Positions 45,801 to 57,200 of a DNA stretch of 64,000 bases are shown in pieces. The stretch lies in assembly GCA_030267565.1 (NCBI GenBank), contig BRXU01000034.1, positions 1,071,501-1,135,500 of the forward strand. The letters run 5' to 3'. Made by a program: the position numbers and the translations under genes. The notes beneath the pieces are model-generated. The model worked only from the letters and a program-made list of their open reading frames with translations, was not told where the DNA came from and did no database searches. The stretch's first letter is position 1. The number at the start of each line of letters is the position of its first letter. Source of the stretch: Pleodorina starrii (taxonomy: Eukaryota > Chlorophyta > Chlorophyceae > Chlamydomonadales > Volvocaceae).

Positions 45801-48800
45801 TCCTCAGGTGATGAGTGATAAGCTGGACATGTCGCTGTTCAACACACCGATGAAGAAGATCCTCCGCCGGGTCATTGAGGTGAGGCACCGGCGGGGAGGA
45901 GGGGAGGGAGGGAGGAGGGTCGAGAAGACGGTCAAAAACCATTTGGAGGTTACCGGTATGAGGTTCATGTGGTTCATGTGAGAAAACTGAGTCCATTGCG
46001 CTGCGGTTGTTTGCCGCAACGCCGCCGGCCCCGCAGGACAGCGGCCCCGAGCTGGCTGCATTCATGGAGCGGCAGCGGGAGCGCGACCAAGAGCGGGAGC
46101 TGCAGAAGCAGCAGCAGCAGCAGGAGGCCAAGGCGAAGGGTAAGGGCAAGGCCGGCCAGGAAGGCAGCCTCGGCGGCACTACGGCCAGGGCGGGCGGGGG
46201 CGGCTCATCGACGTCCAGGCGCCCCCGCGACATTGTCCTGGAGGGTTGGAACCAGGTGGGTGGCTGGGTGGGTGGGCGGCTGGTAGGGTGGGCCCAGGGT
46301 CCCAAGGCCGCATGTGGGTGCGGCTGCGGGGCAGGGTGAGGGTGAGGTTGAGGGTGAGGGTTGCTGCGGCCCTAGCGGATGGGGGACTGCTGTCGTGCTG
46401 TTGGAGGGTGCGGTGCGGTGCGGTGCGGTGTGGGGTGGCTAACCAGATGAGTCGAGGCTGAGCGTGTTACCGCCACGCCGCCGCCGCGTTGCCTTTCCCG
46501 GCTATCACACACACCGGGCTCGGGATGTGTCCGGGCGCCCCGGTTTGTCCGATGGGTGCTTTATGCCGTGTGCTGGCTGTACTGTACTGCACTGTGCTGT
46601 ACTGCACTGTACTGCAGGTGGAGGCCATCGCGGCGTCTCTGGCCCGGCCGTACGACCCGGAGGCGCAGTCCTGGGAGCTCATTGCGCAGGTGGGTGGGTG
46701 GGCGGGTGGGTGGGTGGCCGCCCTTCACGTGTCGTACCCTTGCATGGCGCGGAGGCGGCTGTTCCATGTGCGCGGAGGAGGCTGCCATCCCTGGCCCCGC
46801 CGGAGGCCGCATGGTGTCGTACTGCAACGTATCGCATCGTGGGGGTCGGACTGCTTTGGGACACAGTTGGTGGGTGGAATGTTTGGAAGCAGGGTCGCTG
46901 CACACCCTGTGATACCTCCGAGACCGTCCTCCATCTCTGCCCCAGAGCCATCGCCCAAGCATGCAGCCAACCTCCCAGACACGCCCACCAGAGTTCCCTC
47001 TTGACCCCTTTCCTCCCCGCTCCTCCCGCCTCCTCAACCTCTCCCCCCTCCCCTTTCCTCCCCACCCCTCAGGCCCGCTACAACGCCTCCCGCCGCCTGC
47101 ACACCCGCTACCTGGACTCCCTGCTGGCCTCCTCGCAGCTCACCACCCAGGAGGACGCGGGCGGCCACCCGTGCGGCGACCAGCGCATCTCAATGCCCGC
47201 ACATGGATTGCTGGCGGAGGCACTGGCAGAGCCGGGACCCGTGAGGAGCGCCAGGCAGTTCGACATTCGCACGGTGCCCAAGGTGGGGGGAGGTGGGGGC
47301 GGCGATGGGGGGCGGCGGCGGCGGTGCGGCGGGCTGGGTTCTCCGGGTTGGGTCCGTTGGGGCGGGGGTCAACGGTGGAGACGGAGACTTTATTGCCCCT
47401 CCCCTCTCCTTCCCCCCTCGGCCTATACGTGGATCAACCCCTCAGGACCTCCGCGGCTGCGAGGTGGAGTCCTCTCGCCTCAGTTGGGACTGCGCCTACG
47501 TGCCCCTCCACGAACTGACCACCATGATGGGCGCACAGCTGCACATCAAGCAGGCGGCCGCGCTGCAGCTGCTCAACCAACAGCAGCAGCAGCAGCAGTT
47601 CTTGCCCCAAACCCAAATGCAGCAGCAGCAGGAGGAGGCCCAACAGCAGCAACAGCAACACCGGCAGCAGCAAGAGGGCCAGCAGGCGCCGCCGGGCTGC
47701 AGCGCTGCCGTTGGCGCTTCCAACTACCTCATCGCGCACAAGGCCGGTGGCGGCGGTGGCAGCGGCGGCGGCCCCACCGCTGCCATGACGGCGCGGCTGC
47801 GCAGCGGCGGCCTCAAGCGCCCCGGCGCAGCCACCGCAGCAGCTGCTGCGGCGGCGGCGGCCACCGTCTCGACCGAGGCCTTGGTCTCGGCGGCCTCATC
47901 GCCCCGCCGTACCGTTTTCAGGCTGGTGCCCACAGCGCCCTGGGACGCCAAAGGCCGTCTGCCCGGCGCTGGCTCCACCGCCGGTCAGGGCGAAGGCGAA
48001 GGTGATGGCGGCGGTGGCGATGACGCCTCCTCCTCGGGCCCGCTGCCTTCCCCCGGCCGTGTCTACCGGGACTGGACCGCCTCCGCATCCGGCTGGTCTA
48101 TGGCCCCCCTGGAGGCGCTGGGAGGCCGCAGCACGGGCTACCTCAGCCACGCACCTTCCACCAGCTCCCTGGCTCTCATGGATCCGGAGCTGCGGGCGCA
48201 GCTGGACTTGTACCCCTCTCTGACTTCGGAGCCGGACAGCCCCCACAAGTCGGTCAACTTGGACGCAGTGGCGCGGGGGCTGGGGGCGTCACACAGCGGT
48301 CCCCTGCAGCGGGGCCCCCTAGGCCCCATACCGGAGGAGCCGTCCATTCCGTCGTCACTGACGCTGTCGCGCTCCCTAGACTTGGGTCCACCGGGCTCAC
48401 CGGCCAGGGCGCCGCCGGGGAAGGCGCTGCCGCCGCTGCCGCCGCCCCACGGCCTGGCGGCGGCCGATGGCGGCGGCTCCGCCGCCGGCAGCGCCCCGCG
48501 CAGCCGCATCCAGGGTCGCGCTGCCTCACCGACCCTGTCGGATGCGGTGGACGACCCCGCCCGGTCCTTCTGGGTTCGCGACAAGCTGCATGATCCCCAA
48601 GTGAGAGACGCCATGGGAGATGGGGCGGGGGGGGGGCGCGGGCGGGGGCGGGCTCTTCCGGGCTGGGAAAGTGCGATGTGCTTTGCCCTCTCGAAAGGAC
48701 ACTAATCTTCGTTTTCTGTGTGTGTACCGGTACCGGTATGTGTTTGGGAGGAGGTGTACCGCAGCCATGTAGTGCCAGAGCTCAAGCACCAGATGCGCAG

Positions 48801-49870
48801 GCCAGAGGCGCCGATGCCCTTGATCCGCCTTTCTTGCTCAGTTCCATCCACCTCACTCTCACCCTGACCTGCCGCCTCCTCTGAGCCCCCCCATCCCCCC
48901 AATACCCCCGCGCCCCCTCCATGCTTTCCTCAGGGCTTGGCTGAGAGCGTAATGATGGATGCGGCGGCCAAGGTTGTGGGGCAGACCCTCGCCGCTCGAG
49001 GCTTGCTGGCGCCGCGCTCCGAGGACGCCACCGCCTCCGTTGTCCGGGCCTCTAGCCCCGGTTCGGGCTCTGGGCCCAGCGCAAATGTGCTGCTGGCGGC
49101 GGGAGGTCGCAGTGCGCTGCCCGCCAGTGGGCGGTCCACAAGACTGCAGCCGCTGCGGCGCAACGGTTCCAGCAGCGCTCGGTCGGCGGGCACCTATGGG
49201 GCCCCTGCGGCGGCTGCTGTTGCTTCCACCGCCGCCGTCACAGCAGCAGCTGGGGCAGCTGGGGCGACCGCGGCCGGGTCCGCAGCGGCGACGGGCCGCA
49301 CCGGCGGCAGCGCGCCGGCAACGCCGGCGTTGGCCGTGCCGCCGCCCGACTCGGAGATGTTATACGTCACGTTGCAGGTACGGCACGGCAGACACTGTTA
49401 CGGGACAAAGCCAATTCCGACCTGCCTGAATGGACTCGGGTGTTTCGGTTTGCGGTATGTCACGAGCTGTCCACGCTGTCGAAACGAGTCCTAACCCGAA
49501 CCCGGACCCACCATCTGCCCGCACACGCCTGCAGCTGCCCGAGGCTCCCAAGATCCTGCCCGAGTTTCCCTCCGCCGCGGCCATTCGCGAGGCGGCCGAG
49601 GCGGCGGCGGCGGCGGAGCGCGCGGCACGGGAGGCTCGCATAGCCGCCGCCATCTCGCACCACAGCACACGGCCGCTGCAGATACGGCCCGACATGAAGT
49701 ACGTTCCGCAGTACCTCCGGCAGCGGCAGCGCCCCCCGGTGATCCCGCCGCCTGTGAGGCCGCTGCCGGAGGGCCCCGGCGAGAGTTGGGTCGTACCGTC
49801 GTACAGCAGCGAGGTCGGCTTCCAGGACGGCTTTTATGACGAGAACAGCCAGGTCATATACTTTGACTAA
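33812..49870 (+). CDS. Gene 3: giant protein with four degenerate cNMP-binding folds
   Basis: The spliced protein has 3,416 residues. Exons: 33812-33991, 34172-34930, 35224-35396, 35610-35691, 35943-36017, 36244-36426, 36655-36783, 37124-38315, 38676-40596, 40906-41080, 41294-41431, 41807-43437, 43696-44380, 44626-44791, 44998-45073, 45375-45552, 45808-45879, 46037-46255, 46618-46689, 47073-47282, 47446-48600, 48934-49377, 49535-49870. The total, 10,251 bases, keeps one frame. The start MEFHLPALTRYLAETG follows a less GC-rich upstream gap. Four cyclic-nucleotide-binding-like beta-rolls occupy residues about 371-2581. Folds 2 and 3 are interrupted by Ala/Ser/Gly-rich insertions of hundreds of residues. 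Downstream come a charged Gln-rich helix (exon 18), Gln-rich and low-complexity segments, and a composed C-terminus ending VIYFD. In this superfamily such folds bind cAMP or cGMP, but the phosphate-binding arginine appears absent here, so ligand binding is doubtful. Cilium proteins can carry such domains, but I cannot name an orthologue. Confidence 0.82.
35511..35602 (+). repeat. Higher-order 10/30-bp minisatellite in gene 3 intron 3
   Basis: Nine 10-base units alternate between GCCCCCATCC and GGCCCCATCC, forming a 30-base higher-order period (one GG unit then two GC units). The tract runs up to the acceptor before 35610, so it also supplies the pyrimidine-rich 3' splice region. Confidence 0.85.
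35610..36426 (+). other. cNMP-like domain 1 of gene 3
   Basis: Exons 4-6 encode about residues 371-484. The opening helix and strands (LSDDLRTAVAKQFQLFSYPP, GSYLYEQ), the strand pair DEAFVLISGTVML, then LQAGTVLGVELML and the closing FEAQLAVLSWNSYES follow the cNMP beta-roll order. At the phosphate-binding cassette the Gly-Glu is spread to GVEL and the usual Pro-Arg-Thr-Ala-Thr reads PLTVT, so the phosphate-binding Arg is missing. Confidence 0.75.
36040..36056 (+). repeat. Dispersed intron element C (pair with 7398-7414)
   Basis: TGCCGTACTAACCGCAC, in gene 3 intron 5, differs at one of 17 positions from TGCCGTACTAAACGCAC at 7398-7414 in gene 1 intron 11. It contains TACTAAC, the branch-site consensus of other eukaryotes. 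Here it lies 22 bases after the donor and almost 190 bases before the acceptor, so it is not placed like a branch site. Confidence 0.5.
36655..41080 (+). other. cNMP-like domain 2 of gene 3, split by a long insertion
   Basis: The first half lies in exon 7 and the start of exon 8: VARLRAGLVRGISYAQRQPG, EALYVGGQPTDQLVLLVQGQ. The second half appears at the end of exon 9 and in exon 10: RVVAVYGGPVVFCEEALSDP, then HSAVALQRCEYILIPAALLR. Between them, residues about 570-1515 are Ala/Gly/Ser/Glu-rich low complexity encoded by 37250-40450. The two halves supply the expected early and late beta-roll strands, so I read them as one domain with an internal insertion. Confidence 0.65.
41081..41103 (+). repeat. 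GGGT tract at a gene 3 donor
   Basis: Intron 10 of gene 3 begins directly with five GTGG/GGGT units. Similar GGGT runs start the introns at 46256 and 46690, and a related run starts gene 1 intron 14 at 9011. Such tracts could form G-quadruplexes in the pre-mRNA. Confidence 0.7.
41294..44380 (+). other. cNMP-like domain 3 of gene 3, interrupted
   Basis: Exons 11-12 open the fold (LLAAALSHLPAFSRLTWQ, then LRVFQDLEYRKLEPGATLEL). Low-complexity sequence follows for about 500 residues. The fold resumes at the exon 12/13 junction with AEKLDDKVYWCLNGSLVLEA and, after a second shorter insertion, ends with EVLFMSRTMFELLSNG. The reading as one domain is inference from strand order. Confidence 0.55.
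44885..44941 (+). repeat. Interstitial telomere-like block
   Basis: Gene 3 intron 14 contains six to seven units of TTTTAGGG or close variants in tandem. TTTTAGGG is the telomere repeat reported for Chlamydomonas. Flanking DNA is ordinary intron, with exon 14 ending at 44791 and exon 15 starting at 44998. Confidence 0.85.
45128..45187 (+). repeat. CATATGACCTGAC minisatellite, gene 3 copy
   Basis: About three 18-base units of GACCTGACCTGACCATAT lie in gene 3 intron 15, some 60 bases after the donor at 45074. The unit is the same as at 9592-9735 in gene 1. Confidence 0.9.
47419..47445 (+). repeat. Dispersed intron element B, copy 3
   Basis: CGGCCTATACGTGGATCAAC and the bases after it form the last 27 bases of gene 3 intron 20, ending in the acceptor CAG. 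They match element B at 2872-2915 and 11689-11730 in gene 1. Confidence 0.5.
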
Positions 49871-50039
49871 GCGGGTCATGGGGGTCGGTCAATTACCCAG
49901 CTCCCACAAGCTTCGTGAACCTGAGTGTCGATGGTGTTGCGGAGTGTCTGGACCGCGTGAGATATTGCTGTGGGAGGGGGGTGCGGGGGCCTCGTTGATC
50001 GAGTGTGCATGCGCGCCGAGCAGGTGCTGTGACAGCAGC

Positions 50040-50044
50040 TGTAA
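50040..50044 (+). terminator. Poly(A) signal TGTAA for gene 3
   Basis: This is the first plus-strand TGTAA after the gene 3 stop, about 170 bases downstream, a normal 3' UTR length. Another TGTAA occurs at 50871-50875. Confidence 0.6.
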
Positions 50045-50595
50045 AGTCGTCTCTTGAGGGCGGTGAGATGCCGTTGACTGCCGAGCGGCAGAACGCATCA
50101 ACACTGGTGCTAGTTAGGCATGTGTAGCACGATTAGTGACTGGCAACGGGTTCGACTCCGCTATATAGATATGTGGCGGGGGCTTCAAAGGTCGTACGGG
50201 CTGAGCCGGCGGGACAGCAGAGTCGATCAGCGACGGTGACGGCGTTTGGTCGGCCTTTGGACTTCAAGGTACCGGTACATGGGCGCCGGACGGGCACTGC
50301 TGATCGAAGGGACCTGGTTGTGTGTTGTGAACAAATGACGGCCCCCCGGCTGCAGTTTTGGGACCTCTCTTTCTGGCACGGTAACACTGACCGGCACCTT
50401 GAAGCGCAACAATCGCTGCAGGGGCACCCGTGCTGCCGCTGGCTTGCCCTGTCTGAATCCTGGCGGGTGAACGCGGGAACGGGCCTTAAAAGGGGTTATC
50501 CTCAAAAGGCAGCAGCAAAGTGGGCTCTGTGGCTGCTGAGTTATGTACGTTTCTACGTTTCCGGGCGAAGCGCAGGCATTGTCCCGAACATGCCT

Positions 50596-50600
50596 TTACA
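50596..50600 (-). terminator. Candidate poly(A) signal TGTAA for CFAP65
   Basis: TTACA on the plus strand is TGTAA on the minus strand. It lies about 630 bases beyond the CFAP65 stop and does not overlap the gene 3 signal at 50040. Confidence 0.5.
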
Positions 50601-51226
50601 GCACGTCAAGACGTATGCAACGTGGCGCCTGGCGCTCTGCGGCGTTGCATCTTGGCTCTATGCTTACGCCTGGTACGGTACACTTGCCTCCTATCCACAA
50701 TGTTGAGACAGTCGTGGACCTTATAACTCCAGTCCCCGCGCGTGCGGGTCACACCTGTTTTCCGCCTCTCCACCTCAGCCCCGCCCTAGTCCACCGTTTT
50801 CGGACCGAAGCGGGCGGCGCACTTGATCTCCTCATCGCGTCGTCCACATGCCGTCCCAACTCATGTACACTGTAATCATAACCGGATGCCCCGAATGCTT
50901 GGAGGATCACTCAACAGTACTCGCTTCCCCCCTGGGACCTAGCACATGCTTGGCGGGGAGGCCATAAGTTGGCCCCCAAGCAACGCCACTCCGCCCCCTT
51001 CCCTTCCCTTCCCTTCCCTTCCCCGCTCCGTCCAACCCGCACCCACACCGGTAGTGTCAATGTCCAGCGTCCTGCGCCAGGCCTCTGTGCAAAGAACGAA
51101 AACAGGAGTCTATTCAAGCAGTCCCGTAACACCAACAACCGACGACACTGATCTCCCCCCTTCCTAGCAGCAAGGAATGTCTTCGACCCGTCAGTCAGGT
51201 CAATCAACTATCCTGAAGCGCAAATC

Positions 51227-54200
51227 TTATGCGTCTTGTCGCTGCTGCTGCTGCTGCTGCTGCTCAGGCGGCATATCCCAGTCCCCCGCCGCGCTCTCCT
51301 GCATCAGCCCCAGCAGCGCGCTCTCCAACACATAATCCGCCAGTGTCTGCCACTCCGCACTCGCCAGCACACGCCGCAGCTCCGGATCCGCCGCCAGCTC
51401 CTCATCCAAGCTGTCGGGAGCCGGGTCCGCCGCCACCGGCTGCTGCGGCTGCTCCGCCTGATGCTGCGGCTGCCCCTGCTCCTGTGCGGTGTCCACGGGC
51501 TGTGATGAAGATGTCGAGGGCGCAACGGTGGAGGCGACGCCCGCCTTGGCACGGACCCCTGGGTCGTAGCAGGGCGCCACCTGGGAGCGGACCTCAGCAA
51601 ACACGGGCGTCTCCGCCTCCGGTAGGAACTCGAACGCGCGGCGCAGGTCGGGGTCGTCGAGCAGCTCAGAGAACAGGCCCGACAGCACGTCGCGCGCAGA
51701 AACAAAAGCATCGTAGTCCACTCCGCCACCCGACGGTGGCGGTGGAGGCAGCGGCGGCGGCACCAGCTCCCGGACTTCCTCCGTTGGCGGTGCAGGGCCT
51801 TCCGCCGCGACAAGTGCCACTGGGGCGGCGGTGGCGGCGGCGACACCAGCAGCAGCAGCAGCAGCACCTTCTTCGCCGCTGTCGCCTCCGTAGGCGTCCT
51901 CCTCCTCATCGGCGGTTGTCGCTGCAGCAGCCCCCGAAGTTGACCCCGACCCTTCGCTCCCTGTCAAAGAGTCCTTTGCCGTCGTCTTGGCCGCTGCCGC
52001 TCCTGGCGGGTTGCCAAACGTCACGTCCACCACCTCGCCCGTGCTGTCACCCAGCCCAGTGCCGCCTGCAGCCCGTGCAGCCACCGGCGACGAATCCGAG
52101 CCGTCTGCCTGGTCCGGCCTCAGCACCGGCGTTGTGGGGCCGCCTTCGGAGGGCCGCACCTTCGCCAAATTAAGGCTGAGGTCCGGAACCTGACCGCTCG
52201 CGGATCCACCTCCAGATTCAGAACGCATGGGGTCCGGATTCAACCTGGGCCATGCACCGCCTTCATGCGGAGACGACCCGATATCAGCCGCTGAAGGCAT
52301 ATCCGAAATGGCGGCGCTGAGTGGGCGCTGGTACTTTGGTTGCGGCGGCGGCGGCGGTGGCGGCGGCAGCGGTTTCGCCGCCTTGGCGGCCCGTGCCGGC
52401 GGCGGCGGCAGCTGCTTCACCGCCCAGAATGGCACCAGCGTAGGCGGCACCCAGCAGGAGCCCTCCGTCACAGCCGCGCGCGCCAGGTGTCGCTCGTGGG
52501 TCGGCACGTAGCGCAACGCCGCCATCTGCTCGCCGTCCAGGATGCGCCCCGTCAGCGTGACGCAGATGGTTTGAGGCTCCGGAACCGCCAGGCTGCCGCG
52601 CACCGCCTCCGTCGCACGTCGCGTGCGCGTCTCCATCGTCGCCGCGAACTGCTGCGCCAGCGGCTCGATGCGGTTGCGGATGGCGGTGGTCATGTACGCG
52701 TGCACCGGCAGCCGGCTGCGGAGCTTGCTGGCGCGCTGCGCTGCCGCCACCGCTGGCGGCGGCGGAGGTGGGCCCGTCGGTGCGGGGTCTTCCGCGATCA
52801 CCTCCTCCACGCGCTCCACCAGCGCCGCCTCCGCCTCCGCCGCGGCGGCGGCAGCGGCGCCTGCCGCTGCTGCCGCCTCCTCCATGGCCTCCTCATCCAC
52901 CCGCACGTTGCAGCGCACCTCCCCCTCGAACAGCTGCGGAGTGACGCCAGCGTGCAGCGCAACGCGGCACACGAGGCGTTCGCCGGGCTCCAGGGAGCCT
53001 GCGGAGGGGCTGATGGCGAGCGCCGCCTGTAGCGGCCGGCCGGCGAGCACGGCGAAGTCGGCGGAGGGCAACGGAGGGCCGGAGACGCCAGGTGGCGGGG
53101 ACAGCGCGGCGAGGTCCCAGTCGAAGGCCAGCGGGTATCGCGACTTGTTGGTCAGCACGATGACTCGGCGGGTGAGGCCCTGGAGGCGATATGGGTGGGT
53201 GTTGGGTGGGTGTGCAGGTGAGGAGACGGAGCCAGGGCCGATCAGAGGTTCGGGACGGGCTTGGGGTAAAGGTGTGATCACAAACCCTGGGCAAGCGCAA
53301 GTCGACTGTTGGGTTGTACCAAGACGAGCGGTTGCTCGCATGCTCTGTGTGCCCTGTGTAACATGAGCATGGCGTGCTCCTGGGCTGCATCCACACAAGA
53401 AAAGGACGCCGCCCCCCCCCAAGAGCCGTACCCGCAGCGGTGTCACTCCTAGCGACACCAGGTCGTGGTCCACAAACGCCAGCCGACCCGCCATGCCCGC
53501 ACTGGGCGCAGCGCTCAGCCCCTGCCAGGTGGCCCAGTCGCGGTCTGCAGCGGTGGTGGCGGCGGCCTCAGCCGCGGCCTCGTCTGCCTCCAGGCCCATG
53601 TCGGCGGCGGCGGCGCCCTCAGACACCGGCACTGCCCGCACGGCCCCGTGATGCGGCTTGGACGGTGGCGCGTAGCCCCGGCCGACCAGCTCTATCACCT
53701 CCAGGCCGCCGTCGCCCAGCAGCACCGGCACACGCACGATGTACTCCTTGGCCTGTGGGGCCCGACGATAAGGGAGAGGACGAGACGGGCGCACGAGTGT
53801 GGCGATGGGCTGGGAGGCTGAGTGGTCCATGCAATCCTGCAGCAGGCGGGCTCTTAGCCACAGAACCAAACCATACATCCGCGTGGCCAGTCAGCTTGCC
53901 CCTTAACCCTAAGAGTACCTCCTCCACAAATCTCTTCCGACTTCCGGCCGACTCAGCGCCAAGCGCCCGCCATCCGCTGCCCAGCCGGCCGCTCACCGCG
54001 TGCCCATTCCCCAGCTCCCCCAACCAGTCCTCACCTCGAGCGGCGAGAAGCGCCAGTTTATTGCCGCCACCCCTCCCAGCGGTATGTGCCCCTCGGGCGG
54101 CCCCACCAGTTCCAGCACCCGGTGGCCCCAGCTCTCCGCAGCCAGTGCGTCCAGGGGGGCGGTGTCCAGCCGCCAGCGCACACTCGCGGGTCCACCGCAT

Positions 54201-57200
54201 CGCAGCGTGTACATCTGCAGCGGCGGGCAGGGCTCGCCCAGCGCCACGGGCTCAAGCCGGAAGGTGCGCAGCGGAGGGGGCAGCGCCAGCAGCTGACGGG
54301 CCTCGGACGTGGAGCGGGCCTGCGCGTTGTGCACCGGGGCGCGGGGGGCACCGGGGCAACACGTTGGGAGGTGTGCAAAGACATACCCTGGTGCCCCCAG
54401 CGCCCGCTGTGGAAAAGATGACAGCCAGGGACTAGTAAGCGCTGCCAGTCCGAAGCGCAACCACCGGTATGTCTTCCGCCAGTTGGCGAGGCCACAGACC
54501 CTATACGGTACCTGTGTTCCCCAGAGCAGCTCCCTTCGCCAACCCCCCCCCTCCGACCCACCTCGAGCTGCAGCCGCAGCCGCTTGCCGTCCGTCACGTG
54601 CAGGAACACCGGCAGCGCGAACACGCCCTCCACACGCGGCCGGAACTCCACCGTCACCGTGCCACGCGCCCCCGGCTCCAGCTCCCCACTGCGCGGCCGC
54701 ATTTCGAACAGCCGGTGCTCCGCGATCTGATCACGCACGCGCTCCCCCTCGCTGCGTGGCCGCCCCTGCTCCACCCAGTTCTCCAGTTCCACTCCGTCCG
54801 GGTCGTCGAACGAGTGCAGCTGCCAGGACACCGGCAGCGGTGTGGGGTTGGTGAGCTCGATGTGGACGGTGCGCGGCCGGCCGCCTAGCCCGTGGGTGCC
54901 GAAGTCCATGGGGAAGGGGCGCATGGCCGCACAGGCCGCCTCCGTGGTCAGCGAGCCGCGATCGTGAGCGGCACGCAGGCGCAGCTCCGTGCCCGATACC
55001 TGTGTACGGAGATGGTGGTTGAGGTCATTGACGCCCAGCATCTGCCACAGCAGCTGCTTGGCCTGCCCCTCGCAGTACACATCCGTAACCTCCAACGTGG
55101 GGAAGGTCACGCAGGCAGTCAGCGGGGCAACCACGGGCGGCGGAAGCGCTGCCGCCGCCGCCACGGCGGGGTCGGCGGCGGTGGCGTCGCCGGAGCCAAT
55201 GCTGGCCCGGCCGGCCGAGGGAGGGCGGCTGCTGTTGGGGCCGGCGAGCAGCGGCGATACGGTGCTGCTGCGGCAGCGCACTTGAAGGCTGTAGCGTTTG
55301 CGGAAGCGCGGAAAGAGCGTCACGGTGACGGTCTTGGAGGCGCGGGCGGGAAGCGCGCCCTCCGGCTCGTCCACCCAGCACTCCAGGCCGGCTGCTGCAG
55401 CGGCAGCGGTGGCGGCGGCGTCCAGTCCGGCCGTGAAGTCGCAGGCGGTGGCGTCGGCGGCCTGCGTGGCGAGAAAGGCCTGGGGTAAGAAGCGTGACGA
55501 GACCCTAGGCAGCAGAGCGCAAGAAAGTACGCCATGGGTGAACAGGGCCTGGCGTTCCCCTTGATTCACGCGCCCCGGCCCATGTCGCCGCTTTGCCTCC
55601 TCCTCGGAACCACACACATCTTCACGTGGCCCGGCCCCTTCCCTCGAATCCTTCTTGCGGTCCCACCGCCCTCCCACGTCCCCACCCCGGCCCCACCCAC
55701 CGGCGCCTCGTCGTCCTCCGCGGCCACCAGCTCCAGACTGTAGCGCAGCACTCCGTCGCTCACGTTCTGTAGCACCAGCGGCCGCCGCACGGGGTGGCCC
55801 ACCCGCAGATCCCCCAGCTCCAGGGCAGGAGGGTCCAGAGCCACCGCGCCCTGAGTACCCTCGCCAACCAGCGTCAGTGACACGCCGTCGCCTTCCCCGC
55901 CCGCGCCTCCGCCACCCGCCTCCGCCTCGCTGTCACCGCTGCCGAGCGCGACGGTGCTGGAAAGCCCGCTGGCGACGGATGCGGCTCCGCTTGCACCGCC
56001 CTCGGGTGACATAAGGACAAGGCAGGTTGCGCGGCCCTCGAAGACCTTTTGGGCGGCGGGCGCAAAGGACCAGAGCAGCTGCACGCTCTCGTTGCCGCGC
56101 AGGGTGCCGCTGGCGGGCGTAACGGTGACCATGCCGGTCAGCTTGGGCGGCAGGCGCCAGCGGAAGTCCAGCGGCACGCGGCTGGGGTTGTGCAGCGAGA
56201 TGGCGCGCTGACTGGAAGCACCGACGCAGGTGGGCCTGGACGAAGGGAAGGAGGCAGACAGGCAGGAAGAGGGGTTGGGTGCGGGAGGTGGCAGGAGTAG
56301 GTGGGTAAGGGACGGACGGGTGGGCCGTCGGGCGGCAAAAGACCTGGAGGGCCGAGCCCCGACGCAGTGCGATATTTAACGACACATTTCTGCCGTCTGG
56401 GGGGGGGCGCGATCTGAGGCCTAGCCATAGCGTGGGCGTGTGCACGGACGGTCAATGCACGCATGGGGCGGCCCCCCCGGGCGCCGTTCGGGGCCATGCT
56501 GGTGGTAAAACCGCACTGCACATTGGACAGCTGTGTCAGACATTCTGCGACCGTAAACCCGTGCGGCCGCAGAGGGTGAGCCCTTCCACACCCACTGCAC
56601 CTGAAGTACAATGTGGCCGAGGGCAGGTCGGTGGTGAGCCGAGGAGTGTGCGCACAGCCCCGCAGCGCTAGGGAGACCGCATTGGAGGCGACGCCGTTGA
56701 AGATGACGCGAGCAGTGGCGGCGGCAGGGCGCGTGTCAACAGGGCTGAAGCGAAGCGCAACCTGCACACAGGAAGAAGGGGAGCATAGAAACCAAAGTCC
56801 CAGGCGCTTAACATGGAATGCTCTTACATACACGTCGACGCCTTGTTCTGACACTAGGAACACTCCACCGATATTGTCATGTAACAGCGTCCGGCGCGCC
56901 CGGCGCCCAAGTAAAAGGAGAAAGGCAGGCCTGGAAACGCACGCGGTGGCCCCCCCGCAGCACCGCGTCACGACATTTCGAATCTTGCGCCACCTAGCCA
57001 CCAGGCCCCAGCCCCCAACCCACCAGCGCGTGCCCCTTGGGCGGCACCACCCCCGCCAGCGGTCGCACGCTGAACAGCGGCATCAGCGCGCCGGGTGCCC
57101 CGAAGCTGAAGGCCGCCGGCGTGTCTCCCGAGTTGGCGATAAGCAGCGTCTGGTGCACCGACTCGCCGGGGCGGCAGGGCGGGAAGGAGATGTGCCGGGT

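Larger units (their letters stand above)
49871..51226. other. Convergent intergenic region, 3' UTRs of genes 3 and 4
   Basis: Gene 3 stops at 49870 and CFAP65, on the minus strand, stops at 51227. The intervening 1.36 kb is less GC-rich than the exons and shows no supported coding region. It carries TGTAA signals for both strands and a short CCCTT repeat near 51000-51020. Confidence 0.65.
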
